From Geomonas propionica (GTDB lineage: Bacteria; Desulfobacterota; Desulfuromonadia; Geobacterales; Geobacteraceae): DNA of 64,000 nt. The notes beneath the pieces were generated by a model. The model saw only the letters and a list, made by a program, of their open reading frames with translations, was not told where the DNA came from and made no database searches. The position numbers and the translations under genes are program-made. The stretch is from positions 141,062 through 205,061 of the forward strand of contig NZ_JAEMHK010000010.1 in the NCBI RefSeq assembly GCF_016458235.1, given 5' to 3'. This document shows, in pieces, positions 35,917-44,004 of the stretch (position 1 is its first letter; each line of letters opens with the position of its first letter).

Positions 35917-37256
35917 TGCAGAACCTCCTTAACAAACACGCCAGTGCGGAAGTAGATCTCTCCGGTAGCGGCGTGGAAGCCGTTGTCGACCTCCACCAAG
36001 TTGGCGCGGGCCTGGGTGAGCGCGGTCTCCGCGTCCATCACCTCGACCAGGGATGACAGCCCGTTGCCGAAACGCAGCGTCACCAGGCGCCGACTTTCCT
36101 CGGCATCCCGCACTGCGGACTGCGCGCTTTCCAATTTCAGGCGCGCCTCCTGGCGGCGCAGCACGCTCTCGGTCACCTGCAGCGCCACTTCCCTGCGCTC
36201 GTTTTCCAGCACTTCCGCCGCGCTCTGGCGCACAAGCTCCGCCTTCTCCTTGTCATGGGAGCGCTTGCCGCCATCGAAGAGGTCCCAGCGCAGGTTGACA
36301 CCGACGGTCCAGGAATCCTTGTCAGTCCCCAAGGGGATGTCCCGATCGTTGATCTGGTAGCTCCCCCGCGCATACAGGGTGGGAAGATAGGCGTTTTTCG
36401 CCTGCCTGACCGCCAGTTCGCCGCGCTGCTCCGAATTCTCAGCCAGCTTCAGATCCGGGCGATTCTGCCGCGCCAGGGCAATCAGTTGTTCCAGCTCTTG
36501 CGCGGGCTCCGCCAGCTTGGGGAGTTCCGCCACATCAAGAGGCTCTCCCTGCGCTCCGCCGACCACCAAGTTGAGCCTGAGCCGGGCGAGCAGCAGGTCG
36601 TTTTTCGCCGAGATCACGCGTTGGTCCGCCTGGGCGACCGAGGTCGCGGTGCGCAGCCGGTCCGACTTGAGACCGATGCCGTCCTTCTCGCGCACCGCCG
36701 CCAGGCGATCGTGCTCCCGCGCATTCAGAAGCGCCTGGTCGGCCACCTCGCGATAGGCCAGCGCCTTGCGGACGCCCAGGTAGGCCAGATAGACGCGGAA
36801 GGCGATCTCCTCGCGTTTCGCCTCCTCGGAGAACGCTGCAGCCTCCGAACCTTTCCCCGCCAGGGCCACGCCGGTGGAGATACCGAAATCGATCAACGGC
36901 TGCTCCAGCGTCACCGCAGTCTTGAAATCGCCGCGGGGCGAAGGGTTGTTCAGGGTGTCGGCGGCGAAGTCCTTCCCCGGGTTGATGCGCCCCTCGTCCA
37001 GCTTCATCATGAAGACCGCGCTGGGCGTGTTGGAGAGGACGGCGCCGCTATCCAGCGCCACGCGGGGAAGGTAACGACTCCGGCTGGACGCCACATCATG
37101 CTCCGCCGCACCGCGCTCCAGCGAGGCCGCCTTGAGAAGGTGGTTACTTTGCAGGGCGCGCTTGACCGCCTCAGGCAGCGTGACCACCTCGCCAAAAGCA
37201 GGCGCCGCAAAGGATGCGGCGAGCAGAGCGATGAGCGGTAGCAATCTGTGATTCAC
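35913..37256 (-). CDS. Outer membrane efflux protein (TolC family)
   Basis: A 447-aa outer-membrane channel. A signal peptide (residues 1-22, ending FAAPAFG) is followed by two OEP repeats with long helices. It starts with GTG at 37256, preceded by AAGGAGG at seven bases. It is the first gene of the operon, 60 bp after the -10 box. Length and domain order are normal for TolC-type proteins. Confidence 0.92.
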   Translation of the reverse strand: MNHRLLPLIALLAASFAAPAFGEVVTLPEAVKRALQSNHLLKAASLERGAAEHDVASSRSRYLPRVALDSGAVLSNTPSAVFMMKLDEGRINPGKDFAADTLNNPSPRGDFKTAVTLEQPLIDFGISTGVALAGKGSEAAAFSEEAKREEIAFRVYLAYLGVRKALAYREVADQALLNAREHDRLAAVREKDGIGLKSDRLRTATSVAQADQRVISAKNDLLLARLRLNLVVGGAQGEPLDVAELPKLAEPAQELEQLIALARQNRPDLKLAENSEQRGELAVRQAKNAYLPTLYARGSYQINDRDIPLGTDKDSWTVGVNLRWDLFDGGKRSHDKEKAELVRQSAAEVLENERREVALQVTESVLRRQEARLKLESAQSAVRDAEESRRLVTLRFGNGLSSLVEVMDAETALTQARANLVEVDNGFHAATGEIYFRTGVFVKEVLQ

Positions 37257-37313
37257 CCGGAAACCTCCTTGCCGGTACAGTCAGAATATCGCATCGAGAT
37301 ATATTCGAATTCT

Positions 37314-37342
37314 TATATATATTCAGATGTGACAATTGTCAA
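37314..37342 (-). promoter_or_regulatory. Strong sigma-70 promoter of the RND-sulfur operon
   Basis: On the minus strand TTGACA (37342-37337) and TATATA (37319-37314) are separated by 17 bp, an almost perfect sigma-70 promoter. Transcription starts near 37307 and gives a leader of about 50 bases. Confidence 0.85.
37330..37341. promoter_or_regulatory. Operator-like palindrome over the -35 box
   Basis: TGACAATTGTCA is a perfect 12-bp palindrome covering most of the -35 hexamer and the first spacer bases. Such placement is typical of repressor operators (TetR, MarR or similar). No regulator gene is adjacent, so the regulator would be encoded elsewhere. Confidence 0.65.
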
Positions 37343-37430
37343 GGTAATAACGGTATAAGCATCGGTGTCATGCACCTTTTCGGAAAGCTAGAAGTTTAAC
37401 ACTTAGAGGCGACGGGTTCCGCCGCACATG

Positions 37431-37461
37431 AAAAAAAAAGCGCGCCCCCGAGGGAGCGCGC
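37431..37461 (-). terminator. Intrinsic terminator of the DUF815-type ATPase gene
   Basis: On the minus strand GCGCGCTCCC pairs with GGGGGCGCGC (37461-37440; one T-G pair), followed by nine T residues. It lies 29 bases after the stop at 37490 and separates that gene from the RND promoter. Confidence 0.85.
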
Positions 37462-37489
37462 CATGTTTGGTACGAGCCGTTTTACGCGA

Positions 37490-38446
37490 TCAGGCGCCGG
37501 CCTGATTGAGCAGGTAGCGCCCGACCCAGTGCCGGGAGAACTGCATCGCGGTGCGGCCACAGCGCTTGGTCTTGTCGTGCGACCACTGGATCGCGTCGAG
37601 TTCCAGTTCTTTGCTCCAGGGGATGGTCACCTTGCGGGCCTTCGCCTCGCGCTCCACGCACTGGCGGACAGCGTCGAGATAGCGATCCTGGGTGAAGACG
37701 TGGAAGGCGACCCAGAGGCCGAAGCGGTCGGAGAGGGAAACCTTCTCCTCCATCGCCTCGCTCTCCTGCAGTTCGCCGTTGACGTACTTGCCGCCCAAAA
37801 GGTCGGTGTTGTACTGCGGCAGCAGGTGGCGACGGTTGGAGGTGACGTAGATGAGCACGTTCTCCGGCGCAGAGTAGACCGAGCCGTCCAGGGCGCTCTT
37901 CAGCATCTTGTAGGAGAGTTCGCCGATCTCGAAGGTGAGGTCGTCGCACAAAAGGATGAAACGGTAGGGCTGGTCCTCGACGGCGCTGAAGATCTCGGAG
38001 AGGTAAATGAGGTCTTCCTTCTCCACCTGGATGACGCGCAGCCCCTCGGGGGCATACTCGTTCAAAAGCGCCTTCACCATAGAGGACTTGCCGGTGCCGC
38101 GCGAACCCCAAAGGAGCGCGTTGTTGGCCGGGAGCCCTTTCAGGAACTGGCGGGTGTTGAACACCATGATTTCTTTCTGCTTCTCGCAACCCAGGAGGTC
38201 GTCGAGCCTGGTCTGGTCGGTGACCTTGACCGCCTCCAGGTATCCCGAAAAGGAATGACGACGCCAGTTGGCGGCGGGGCAGGTGGCCCAGTTGACGGCC
38301 TTGACCGCCTTGGGAAGCAACATTTCGACTGAGCTGAGCACGCGCTCGAGCTGGGCTACGACCTCCGGTTTCAGATTCAGCATGTACTTTTCCGTCCCTT
38401 GTGTGGTGGGCTCCGAACCGGCAGTTTGTTCTGATGAAACAACCAT
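37490..38446 (-). CDS. DUF815-type AAA ATPase
   Basis: A 318-aa ATPase. Walker A is WGSRGTGKSS near residue 114 and a Walker B-like stretch is LCDDLTF. The arrangement, with a helical N-terminus that precedes the ATPase core and SNRRHLLP sensor motif, matches the DUF815 family, whose members are often linked to cell-envelope or stress functions without proven role. It starts at ATG 38446 (an internal ATG at 38383 is possible). It has its own promoter and terminator, so it is a single-gene unit. Confidence 0.85.
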   Translation of the reverse strand: MVVSSEQTAGSEPTTQGTEKYMLNLKPEVVAQLERVLSSVEMLLPKAVKAVNWATCPAANWRRHSFSGYLEAVKVTDQTRLDDLLGCEKQKEIMVFNTRQFLKGLPANNALLWGSRGTGKSSMVKALLNEYAPEGLRVIQVEKEDLIYLSEIFSAVEDQPYRFILLCDDLTFEIGELSYKMLKSALDGSVYSAPENVLIYVTSNRRHLLPQYNTDLLGGKYVNGELQESEAMEEKVSLSDRFGLWVAFHVFTQDRYLDAVRQCVEREAKARKVTIPWSKELELDAIQWSHDKTKRCGRTAMQFSRHWVGRYLLNQAGA

Positions 38447-38478
38447 GCCTAAGTAACCCCCGGTAATTTATTTAAATC

Positions 38479-38508
38479 TGTATACGTTATCAGCAAGCCC
38501 GCTGTCAA
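38479..38508 (-). promoter_or_regulatory. Sigma-70 promoter of the DUF815-type gene
   Basis: On the minus strand TTGACA (38508-38503) and TATACA (38484-38479) have an 18-bp spacer, 33 bp before the start codon. Confidence 0.75.
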
Positions 38509-38522
38509 ATTAAAACAATGTG

Positions 38523-39260
38523 TCAATTGCCGCCGTGTCGGTTCTCGCACAAGGCCCAGGCCGTTGCTCCCGGGATGAGGATGCCGGCGCGCGCCAGCGA
38601 GATCATCACGGCATTGTCCCATTCCAGGAGCTTGCCGACCAGCATCGCGAGGAGTCGCCCACCACGCCAGCGTCCGCGATCCCTCACCCGGCCCCAATGG
38701 TAGAGTCTGGATGACAGGAACCTCGGGATCAGCAATGAGCCGAACAGGTACCCGGAGCTCACAACGACCAACCCTGCGCTCCAAGCGAGCTGTTCCACCT
38801 GCTTCAGTCGATAGCGACGGTAGTGACCGCGAAACCAGTCATGACCGCTGTAGAGCGCCTCGAAGGCGGGGACAGTAACCAGGACACGCCCCTTGGGAGC
38901 CACGTGCTGCCGTACCACCCGCTTCAGATAGCCCCGGTCATCCTGCACCCGTTCCAGCACGTCCACGATCAGGGTGAGGTCGTATCTGTTCCTAGCCGGG
39001 GGAAGCTCCCGTCCGTAGCTGATCCCCGGGTCGGGCTCCTCGTTCAACCGCGTCTCGGGGAGGTCCGGGTCGACCGCGGCTACCTCCTTGCTCTGCAGCC
39101 CCCCGAAGATGGTGCGGCAAAGATAGCCGTCGCCGCAGCCCACCCCGAGCACCTTTACCCCCTCGTGCAGCGTGTTTCCCAGCAGGGCTGCCAGCGCCCC
39201 GGCCCGCGCCCTCTCCCATGGATGCCGGGGGGAGCGCCCTTCCCTTTTGCTAGCGTCCAT
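38523..39260 (-). CDS. Class I SAM-dependent methyltransferase with C-terminal hydrophobic segments
   Basis: A 245-aa methyltransferase. The SAM-binding motif I is VLGVGCGDGYL, and acidic residue AAVDPDLPE follows. The C-terminal 70 residues are hydrophobic (VVVSSGYLFGSLLIP and the tail ILIPGATAWAL), suggesting membrane association. Similar enzymes occur with glycosyltransferases acting on lipid-linked sugars, but no such partner is adjacent. GAGG precedes the ATG at 39260. The substrate is unknown. Confidence 0.8.
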   Translation of the reverse strand: MDASKREGRSPRHPWERARAGALAALLGNTLHEGVKVLGVGCGDGYLCRTIFGGLQSKEVAAVDPDLPETRLNEEPDPGISYGRELPPARNRYDLTLIVDVLERVQDDRGYLKRVVRQHVAPKGRVLVTVPAFEALYSGHDWFRGHYRRYRLKQVEQLAWSAGLVVVSSGYLFGSLLIPRFLSSRLYHWGRVRDRGRWRGGRLLAMLVGKLLEWDNAVMISLARAGILIPGATAWALCENRHGGN

Positions 39261-39262
39261 GG

Positions 39263-39499
39263 CTAGTACCTCATTTCACAGGCGAGACCTGCGCTGGCCG
39301 CGGAAATCAGCGCGCGAAAGGACAGCCGCTTGATGATGGAGTTGCTATCTTTCTTTTCGCTTTTAGGGTGGTCGAGATGGTTGTAGTGCAGTAGGCGAGG
39401 CAGTAGGAAACCGGAAAAGAGGCTGATCGCCGCGGGTGCGGCGCTGCAGAGGAAGAAGAGGAGGGCGATGACGCTATGGGGCACGCTGTAATGAGCCAT
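39263..39499 (-). CDS. Small hydrophobic ORF (uncertain)
   Basis: A 78-aa ORF with a hydrophobic N-terminus (VIALLFFLCSAAPAAISLF) and a charged tail that includes HPKSEKKDSNSII. It ends two bases before the methyltransferase start. There is no clear ribosome binding site before ATG 39499, so it may be a real small membrane protein, a degraded remnant or chance. Low confidence. Confidence 0.3.
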   Translation of the reverse strand: MAHYSVPHSVIALLFFLCSAAPAAISLFSGFLLPRLLHYNHLDHPKSEKKDSNSIIKRLSFRALISAASAGLACEMRY

Positions 39500-39544
39500 A
39501 GGCGAAATTAAATATCATTAACTTGTCATTGTCAAACGGCGGCG

Positions 39545-40360
39545 CTACTGCCGGGGGGGCTCCAGTTCGCCGGTGTGGCTAAGCCATGCAAAGGAGAGGG
39601 CCAACAGGTCGGCGACTCCCCCCATGGTGAGATTGCGGCTCACGTAGTGCTCGTTGCGCTGGGCCAGAAAACTCATGAAGTCGTCGCGTTGCTCGACCAA
39701 CTGCTCCAGCGCCCGGCCATCCTCCCGAACGGTGCGTAGCCCTTCCCTGCCGCAGCGGTGCAGAGCGGTCGTGTCTTCGACAGTGGCCATCAGCCGTCCC
39801 AGCATGGCGTACGCCGCGCTGCCCCTGTTGCCCGCCGCCAGCTCGCAACGGAAAGCGGGGAGCGCTTCCCGAAACAGCGCTGGGAGCCCGTCCAGGGCCT
39901 CCCCCCTGATGCCGCGGGCGCCGTAGTTGTCGCAGGCGCGGCTGCCGTTACTGTCATCCTGCCCGGCCACCTCGAAAAGCCGGGCGGCGACGTCCGCGAC
40001 GGCTGCGCTGAGCGCCGCCTCCCCTGCCCTATGCGACCGGGCGGCCGCAGCTAGCAAAAGACCGCTCAAGAAGATGTACCCCTTGTGGCAGTTGGTGCCG
40101 GCGCGCTCCAGCATCGCCTGCTCGGCCTCGATTCCCAAACGCACCTGGGCCGTGAGTTCCTCACCTCGCACCAGCGAATCGGCCAGGCGGCGGAGGTAAC
40201 CGGAGACTACTGCCAGGGATGCTTCCATGCGGCTGATGGAGAGGTCGTGGTGGGAGCCGGCATCGTTCAGGTCGACGAGCCCGGGCTTGGGGGTCAGGTA
40301 GAGTTCCAGAAAGGCGCCGCGCACCAGGTTGTCGGCCAGCCGCCTCAGTTCAGATCGCAT
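39545..40360 (-). CDS. citG: Triphosphoribosyl-dephospho-CoA synthase CitG
   Basis: A 271-aa enzyme that makes the citrate lyase prosthetic group precursor from ATP and dephospho-CoA. The family motif TPKPGLVDLNDAGSHHD is present, as is NCHKGYIFLSGLL and DNYGARGIRGEA. It begins 11 bases inside the citX end. It is the last gene of the citrate lyase operon. Confidence 0.9.
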   Translation of the reverse strand: MRSELRRLADNLVRGAFLELYLTPKPGLVDLNDAGSHHDLSISRMEASLAVVSGYLRRLADSLVRGEELTAQVRLGIEAEQAMLERAGTNCHKGYIFLSGLLLAAAARSHRAGEAALSAAVADVAARLFEVAGQDDSNGSRACDNYGARGIRGEALDGLPALFREALPAFRCELAAGNRGSAAYAMLGRLMATVEDTTALHRCGREGLRTVREDGRALEQLVEQRDDFMSFLAQRNEHYVSRNLTMGGVADLLALSFAWLSHTGELEPPRQ

Positions 40361-40844
40361 CGATCACCGCCCGCGCCTTGAGCACCAGTTCCTCGGTGCT
40401 GTGGCGCTTGGCATGGATGCAGGCGAGAGCGGGCTCGCGGCAGATCAGGCAACTGCGGGGGGCGATGTCGAGTTCGGCGCGACCGACCTGGCGGCCGGCA
40501 TGGTCATAGACGTCGAGGTCGAGGAGTCGCCCGGCCGGGTGCCTGGCCTCCAGCGCCATCCCCAGCCGTTTCACCTGGGTGACTTGGAGCCGGGTACGGT
40601 ACAGCGCGAAGGGTCCGAGGGCATCGGCGCCCGAGAAGGCAGGCGTCACCTTCATGGCGGAGACGAGTTCCTTTTCGCCCCAGGCGAAGAGGCGCTCCGC
40701 ATGCGGCCCGGTCTTCGCCGCCCCCGGCAGGTTCAGCGACAACATCACCGTGGCTGGGAACGGGGTCGGGAACAGCCCGTCCACAAGCTCCTGGCGGGCA
40801 TCCCGCGCTGCGAGGATGCTATTCCTTAACGCGTCTGACGACAT
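40350..40844 (-). CDS. citX: Apo-citrate lyase phosphoribosyl-dephospho-CoA transferase CitX
   Basis: A 164-aa transferase that attaches the prosthetic group to the acyl carrier protein CitD. The motif GRLLDLDVYD matches the CitX family G-R-x-x-D-x-D-V pattern, and SCLICREPALACIHAKRHS (Cys pair and late His) is typical. GGGAG stands eight bases before the ATG at 40844. It overlaps citF by 26 bases and citG by 11, indicating tight coupling. Confidence 0.88.
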   Translation of the reverse strand: MSSDALRNSILAARDARQELVDGLFPTPFPATVMLSLNLPGAAKTGPHAERLFAWGEKELVSAMKVTPAFSGADALGPFALYRTRLQVTQVKRLGMALEARHPAGRLLDLDVYDHAGRQVGRAELDIAPRSCLICREPALACIHAKRHSTEELVLKARAVIDAI

Positions 40845-42357
40845 CGATAATGCTCCCGTCCCGATACTCGATCACCGCCACCACCTCGTCCTCGAATTCC
40901 AGGGGGCGCGGCGTCCCGGTGACCCGACATATCTCACGCTGCAATTCCCCGATCTCCTTGACCGGGAGCTTCCTCCTGATCAGCTCTTCCTTGAGTTCGG
41001 CGTGCTTCTCGTTCACCGCGATACCGCGCTCGGTGACCACCACGCCGATGGTTTCGCCGGGGGTAGTGATGGTGGTGACCCGGTCCCTGACGATGGGGAG
41101 CCGCCCGCGGATGGAGGGGGCGACGATGATGGAGAGCTTGGCGCCGGCCGCGGTGTCGGAGTGCCCGCCGGTGTTGTGCAAGAGGTAGCCGTTGGACTCG
41201 GTGTTCACGTTGACGTTGAAGGAGGTGTCGACCTCGGTGGCGCCGAGGATGACGCAGTCGAGCCGGTTCACCACCGCCCCCGCGTTGAAGGGGTTCGCGT
41301 ACATGTCGGCGCTGATCTCCTGGTGGGCGCGGTTCCTCCCGATGGACTGTACCGCCTCCTGGTCGAAGCACTGCACATCCATGAGCGCCGAGAAGAGCCC
41401 CTCCTCCAGCATCTCCACGAAGTAGCCGGTGATGCCGCCGCAACCGAAGCTCCCCTTGATGGAGCCCTTGCGCATGGCGTTACGCACCTTTTCGGCCACG
41501 GCCAAAGAGATGCCGCCCGAGCCGGTCTGGAAGGAGAAGCCGTCCCGCAACAGCCCCGCCGCCTCGATCACCTGCGCCGCATAGCTCGCGATCTGCAGTC
41601 CGACCGGATCGGTGGTGACGCGGGTGGTGGTGGAGACGATTTTGGCCGGGTCGCCGAGCCGATCCACGACCACCACGTAGTCCACCAGGGTCTGCGGGAT
41701 GCTGACCGGGACCACCGGGAACGGGACCAGGTTGTCGGTGACGGCGACGACGCGGGAGGCGTAGGTGGCGTCGATCTGGGCGTAGCCCAGGCTGCCGCAG
41801 GCCGAGGGGCCGTAGTAGCCGTTCATGTTGCCGTACTCGTCGCAGCACGGCGCCGCGATGAAGGCGACGTCGATGGGCACGCTCCCCTCGATCACCGAGC
41901 GGGCGCGGCCGCCGTGGGTGCGCACCACGATGGGGCAGGAGATCTCGCCCTTGGTGGCCATCTCCCCGATCAGGCCGTTCACGCCGCACTGGAAGCCGGC
42001 GATGACGCCGCTCTTGATGTGCGGGATGATCTCGGCGTGCACCGGGTGCACCGAGGAGGAGGCTATCCAGATCCCCCTGAGGCCAAGATCCGCGATCTCG
42101 GCCACGATCCGGTTCAGCAGGAAGTCACCGTTGCGCAAGGAGTGGTGCGTGGCGATGGTCATGCCGTCTTTGAGCCCGCTCGCCTCGATAGCCTCCCGAA
42201 GCGACGAGAGGAGCTTCTTCTCACCCGGGTTCACCCGCTTCAGGGGACGGGCCGCCACGGTGCCTACCGGCCGGATGGCGAAAGGGTCGCCGTAAGGGAT
42301 GAGCGGTTTTCCCGCGTAGCTTTCCGGGATCTCCCGTCCCAGGCTATTGAGCGCCAT
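40819..42357 (-). CDS. citF: Citrate lyase alpha subunit CitF
   Basis: A 512-aa citrate:acetyl-ACP transferase subunit. Family segments are KDGMTIATHHSLRNGDFLLN near the N-terminus and FGCGGITGYFVEML. ATG 42357 is chosen, with GAGGAGG six bases upstream; the longer frame adds six residues. It overlaps citE by 14 bases. The subunit starts the cycle by transferring citrate to the carrier protein. Confidence 0.94.
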   Translation of the reverse strand: MALNSLGREIPESYAGKPLIPYGDPFAIRPVGTVAARPLKRVNPGEKKLLSSLREAIEASGLKDGMTIATHHSLRNGDFLLNRIVAEIADLGLRGIWIASSSVHPVHAEIIPHIKSGVIAGFQCGVNGLIGEMATKGEISCPIVVRTHGGRARSVIEGSVPIDVAFIAAPCCDEYGNMNGYYGPSACGSLGYAQIDATYASRVVAVTDNLVPFPVVPVSIPQTLVDYVVVVDRLGDPAKIVSTTTRVTTDPVGLQIASYAAQVIEAAGLLRDGFSFQTGSGGISLAVAEKVRNAMRKGSIKGSFGCGGITGYFVEMLEEGLFSALMDVQCFDQEAVQSIGRNRAHQEISADMYANPFNAGAVVNRLDCVILGATEVDTSFNVNVNTESNGYLLHNTGGHSDTAAGAKLSIIVAPSIRGRLPIVRDRVTTITTPGETIGVVVTERGIAVNEKHAELKEELIRRKLPVKEIGELQREICRVTGTPRPLEFEDEVVAVIEYRDGSIIDVVRRVKE

Positions 42358-43264
42358 GTATCGCCTCCTCGTCAATCAAGGTGTCCACCATGCCGTGGGC
42401 GTAGGCGGTGCGCAGCACGCGGGCGGCGCGCTTCACCACCGGGGCGTCCACCATCTTGCCGCCCAGCGCGATAACGCCGGTACCCAACTGGCGCGCCCGC
42501 TGGATCGCTTCGATGACCTGCAGGGCGTACTCGACCTCGTGCTGCTTGGGGGCGAAGACGTCGTGCACCACCTCGATCTGGCGCGGGTTGACCAGGCACT
42601 TGCCGGTGTAGCCGAGCCTTTTCGCCAGCTCGGTTTCGTTGCGGAGCCCCTCCATGTCGGAGACGTCGGCGAAGATGGTATCTACCGCCTGGATTCCCTT
42701 GGCCTTGGCGGCCCAAAGCACGCGGGTCCGGGCGTTGAAGAGTTCCTCGCCGCCGCGGCTTCTCTCGATTTCCATACTGGCGGTGTAGTCCTCGGCGCCG
42801 AAGGCGAGCGCGAAGATGCGCTCGGAACTATTGGCGATGCCGACCGCGTTGATGACCCCGAGCGCGCTCTCCAGCGAGGGGAGGATGCCGAATCGGCCGA
42901 TCTCCACCTCGAGTTCCTCCTCGAACTCGGTCAAGAGCGTGTCCAGCCGCTCCACGATCTCCGGGGTGTCCGCCTTTGGGAGCCGAATGCCGTCGGGCAT
43001 GGCCGGGAGCACCACCTTCAGGTCCTCGTAGCCCCACTTGGTGTCGAGCGGGTTGATGCGGACCAGGAGTTCCTTGTTGCGGTCGGTGTAGTTCAGCAGG
43101 AAGTGCCGTACCAGATGGCGCGCCGCGTCCTTCTCGGAGAGGGGGACCGCGTCCTCGAGGTCGATGATGACGGAATCGCAGTTGAAGATGGGGATGTTTT
43201 GCAGCATGGAGGGCATGTTGCCCGGAACGTAGAGCAGGGAGCGTCGCAGCTTGAAGCCGGCCAT
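42344..43264 (-). CDS. citE: Citrate lyase beta subunit CitE
   Basis: A 306-aa citryl-ACP lyase, a HpcH/HpaI-type TIM barrel. The start RRSLLYVPGNMPSMLQNI, DSVIIDLEDAV with the metal-binding acid, and LALVNPRQIEVVH-like sequence (here CLVNPRQIEVVHDVF) all match CitE. It overlaps the PPC gene by one base and citF by 14. It cleaves citryl-ACP to oxaloacetate and acetyl-ACP. Confidence 0.94.
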   Translation of the reverse strand: MAGFKLRRSLLYVPGNMPSMLQNIPIFNCDSVIIDLEDAVPLSEKDAARHLVRHFLLNYTDRNKELLVRINPLDTKWGYEDLKVVLPAMPDGIRLPKADTPEIVERLDTLLTEFEEELEVEIGRFGILPSLESALGVINAVGIANSSERIFALAFGAEDYTASMEIERSRGGEELFNARTRVLWAAKAKGIQAVDTIFADVSDMEGLRNETELAKRLGYTGKCLVNPRQIEVVHDVFAPKQHEVEYALQVIEAIQRARQLGTGVIALGGKMVDAPVVKRAARVLRTAYAHGMVDTLIDEEAIHGAQ

Positions 43265-43740
43265 CAGGGCGCCTCCTCGTCGATGTAGATGGTGGGGATC
43301 CCCCCGACCTTGGAAACGTGGCGTTCGACGCCGGAGACGTCGAGTTCGGTGAGGATGATCTCGCAGGTGGCGAAGACCTCGGCCTCGTAGAGATGCCCCC
43401 CCACCACTTCGCCCGATGATTTGGACATCATGATGTGGAAGTGGCAGTCCAGCAGGTCGTCCTCGCCGGGGACGATGTTCCCCTGCAGCCCCAGAAGTTC
43501 GCAGGGCCCCTCGATGTCGTGGATGGTGACCCGCGGCGGGGTGATGGGAAGCTTGGCGCCGGTCTTGATCCCCCTCAGGCGCACGTTCTTCACGCTGCCG
43601 AGCGCCGAGACGATCATGGCGTAGCGCACGTCGGTCAGGTGGGCGAATTGCAAAAGCCGGGTGGTGAGACTTTCACCCGGCGTGATCTTGATGATGAAGC
43701 GCCTGCCGTTACTGCACTCCTTGTACCAGAGACCTTCCAT
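43264..43740 (-). CDS. PPC/DUF296 domain protein inside the citrate lyase operon
   Basis: A 158-aa single-domain protein. The PPC (plants and prokaryotes conserved)/DUF296 fold is shown by FIIKITPGESLTTRLLQFA, the CHFHIMMS metal-type HxH motif and GGHLYEAEVFATCEIIL. In plants this domain is joined to AT-hooks; bacterial forms stand alone, form trimers and have no proven function. It lacks AT-hook or helix-turn-helix motifs. The start is one base from citD and the end one base into citE, so it is inside the operon and probably co-translated. It may bind a small ligand or assist assembly; that is speculation. Confidence 0.85.
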   Translation of the reverse strand: MEGLWYKECSNGRRFIIKITPGESLTTRLLQFAHLTDVRYAMIVSALGSVKNVRLRGIKTGAKLPITPPRVTIHDIEGPCELLGLQGNIVPGEDDLLDCHFHIMMSKSSGEVVGGHLYEAEVFATCEIILTELDVSGVERHVSKVGGIPTIYIDEEAP

Positions 43741-44004
43741 TTACCCCTCCGTCCCCCGCATGATCGCCGTCTCCAGGCGTGCCTCGATGGCGTAGTCGAG
43801 CGCGCCACGGTCGGTGATACGCACCTCGCCCGCGTCGATGCCGTGCTTTTGCAGCATCTCGTCCACCTTGGCCCGGATCAGCGCCCCGAACTGCTTCAGT
43901 ACCGTCGACTCTATGGTCACGTTCAGCGTCTCGGCCGGCTCCAGGAACACCATCAGGTCGCTGGACTGCATGGTCCCTGCCTGCGCCTTCTTCACGATCT
44001 TCAT
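43741..44004 (-). CDS. citD: Citrate lyase acyl carrier protein CitD
   Basis: An 87-aa gamma subunit. The N-terminal stretch AGTMQSSD aligns with the E. coli AGTLESGD, so the prosthetic-group Ser is residue 14. The C-terminus (DRGALDYAIEARLETAIMR) is typical. It is about ten residues shorter at the C-terminus than the E. coli protein. It overlaps citC by four bases (ATGA). Confidence 0.92.
   Translation of the reverse strand: MKIVKKAQAGTMQSSDLMVFLEPAETLNVTIESTVLKQFGALIRAKVDEMLQKHGIDAGEVRITDRGALDYAIEARLETAIMRGTEG

Noticed and set aside
38449..38784. 111-codon minus-strand ORF over the methyltransferase end
   Set aside because: Overlaps the methyltransferase in another frame and covers the promoter of the ATPase gene; no motif.
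40579..42474. 631-codon plus-strand ORF over citX/citF
   Set aside because: It is antisense to citF and citX. Its protein is rich in Asp, Gly, His and Val with no family motif, the usual shadow in high-GC DNA.
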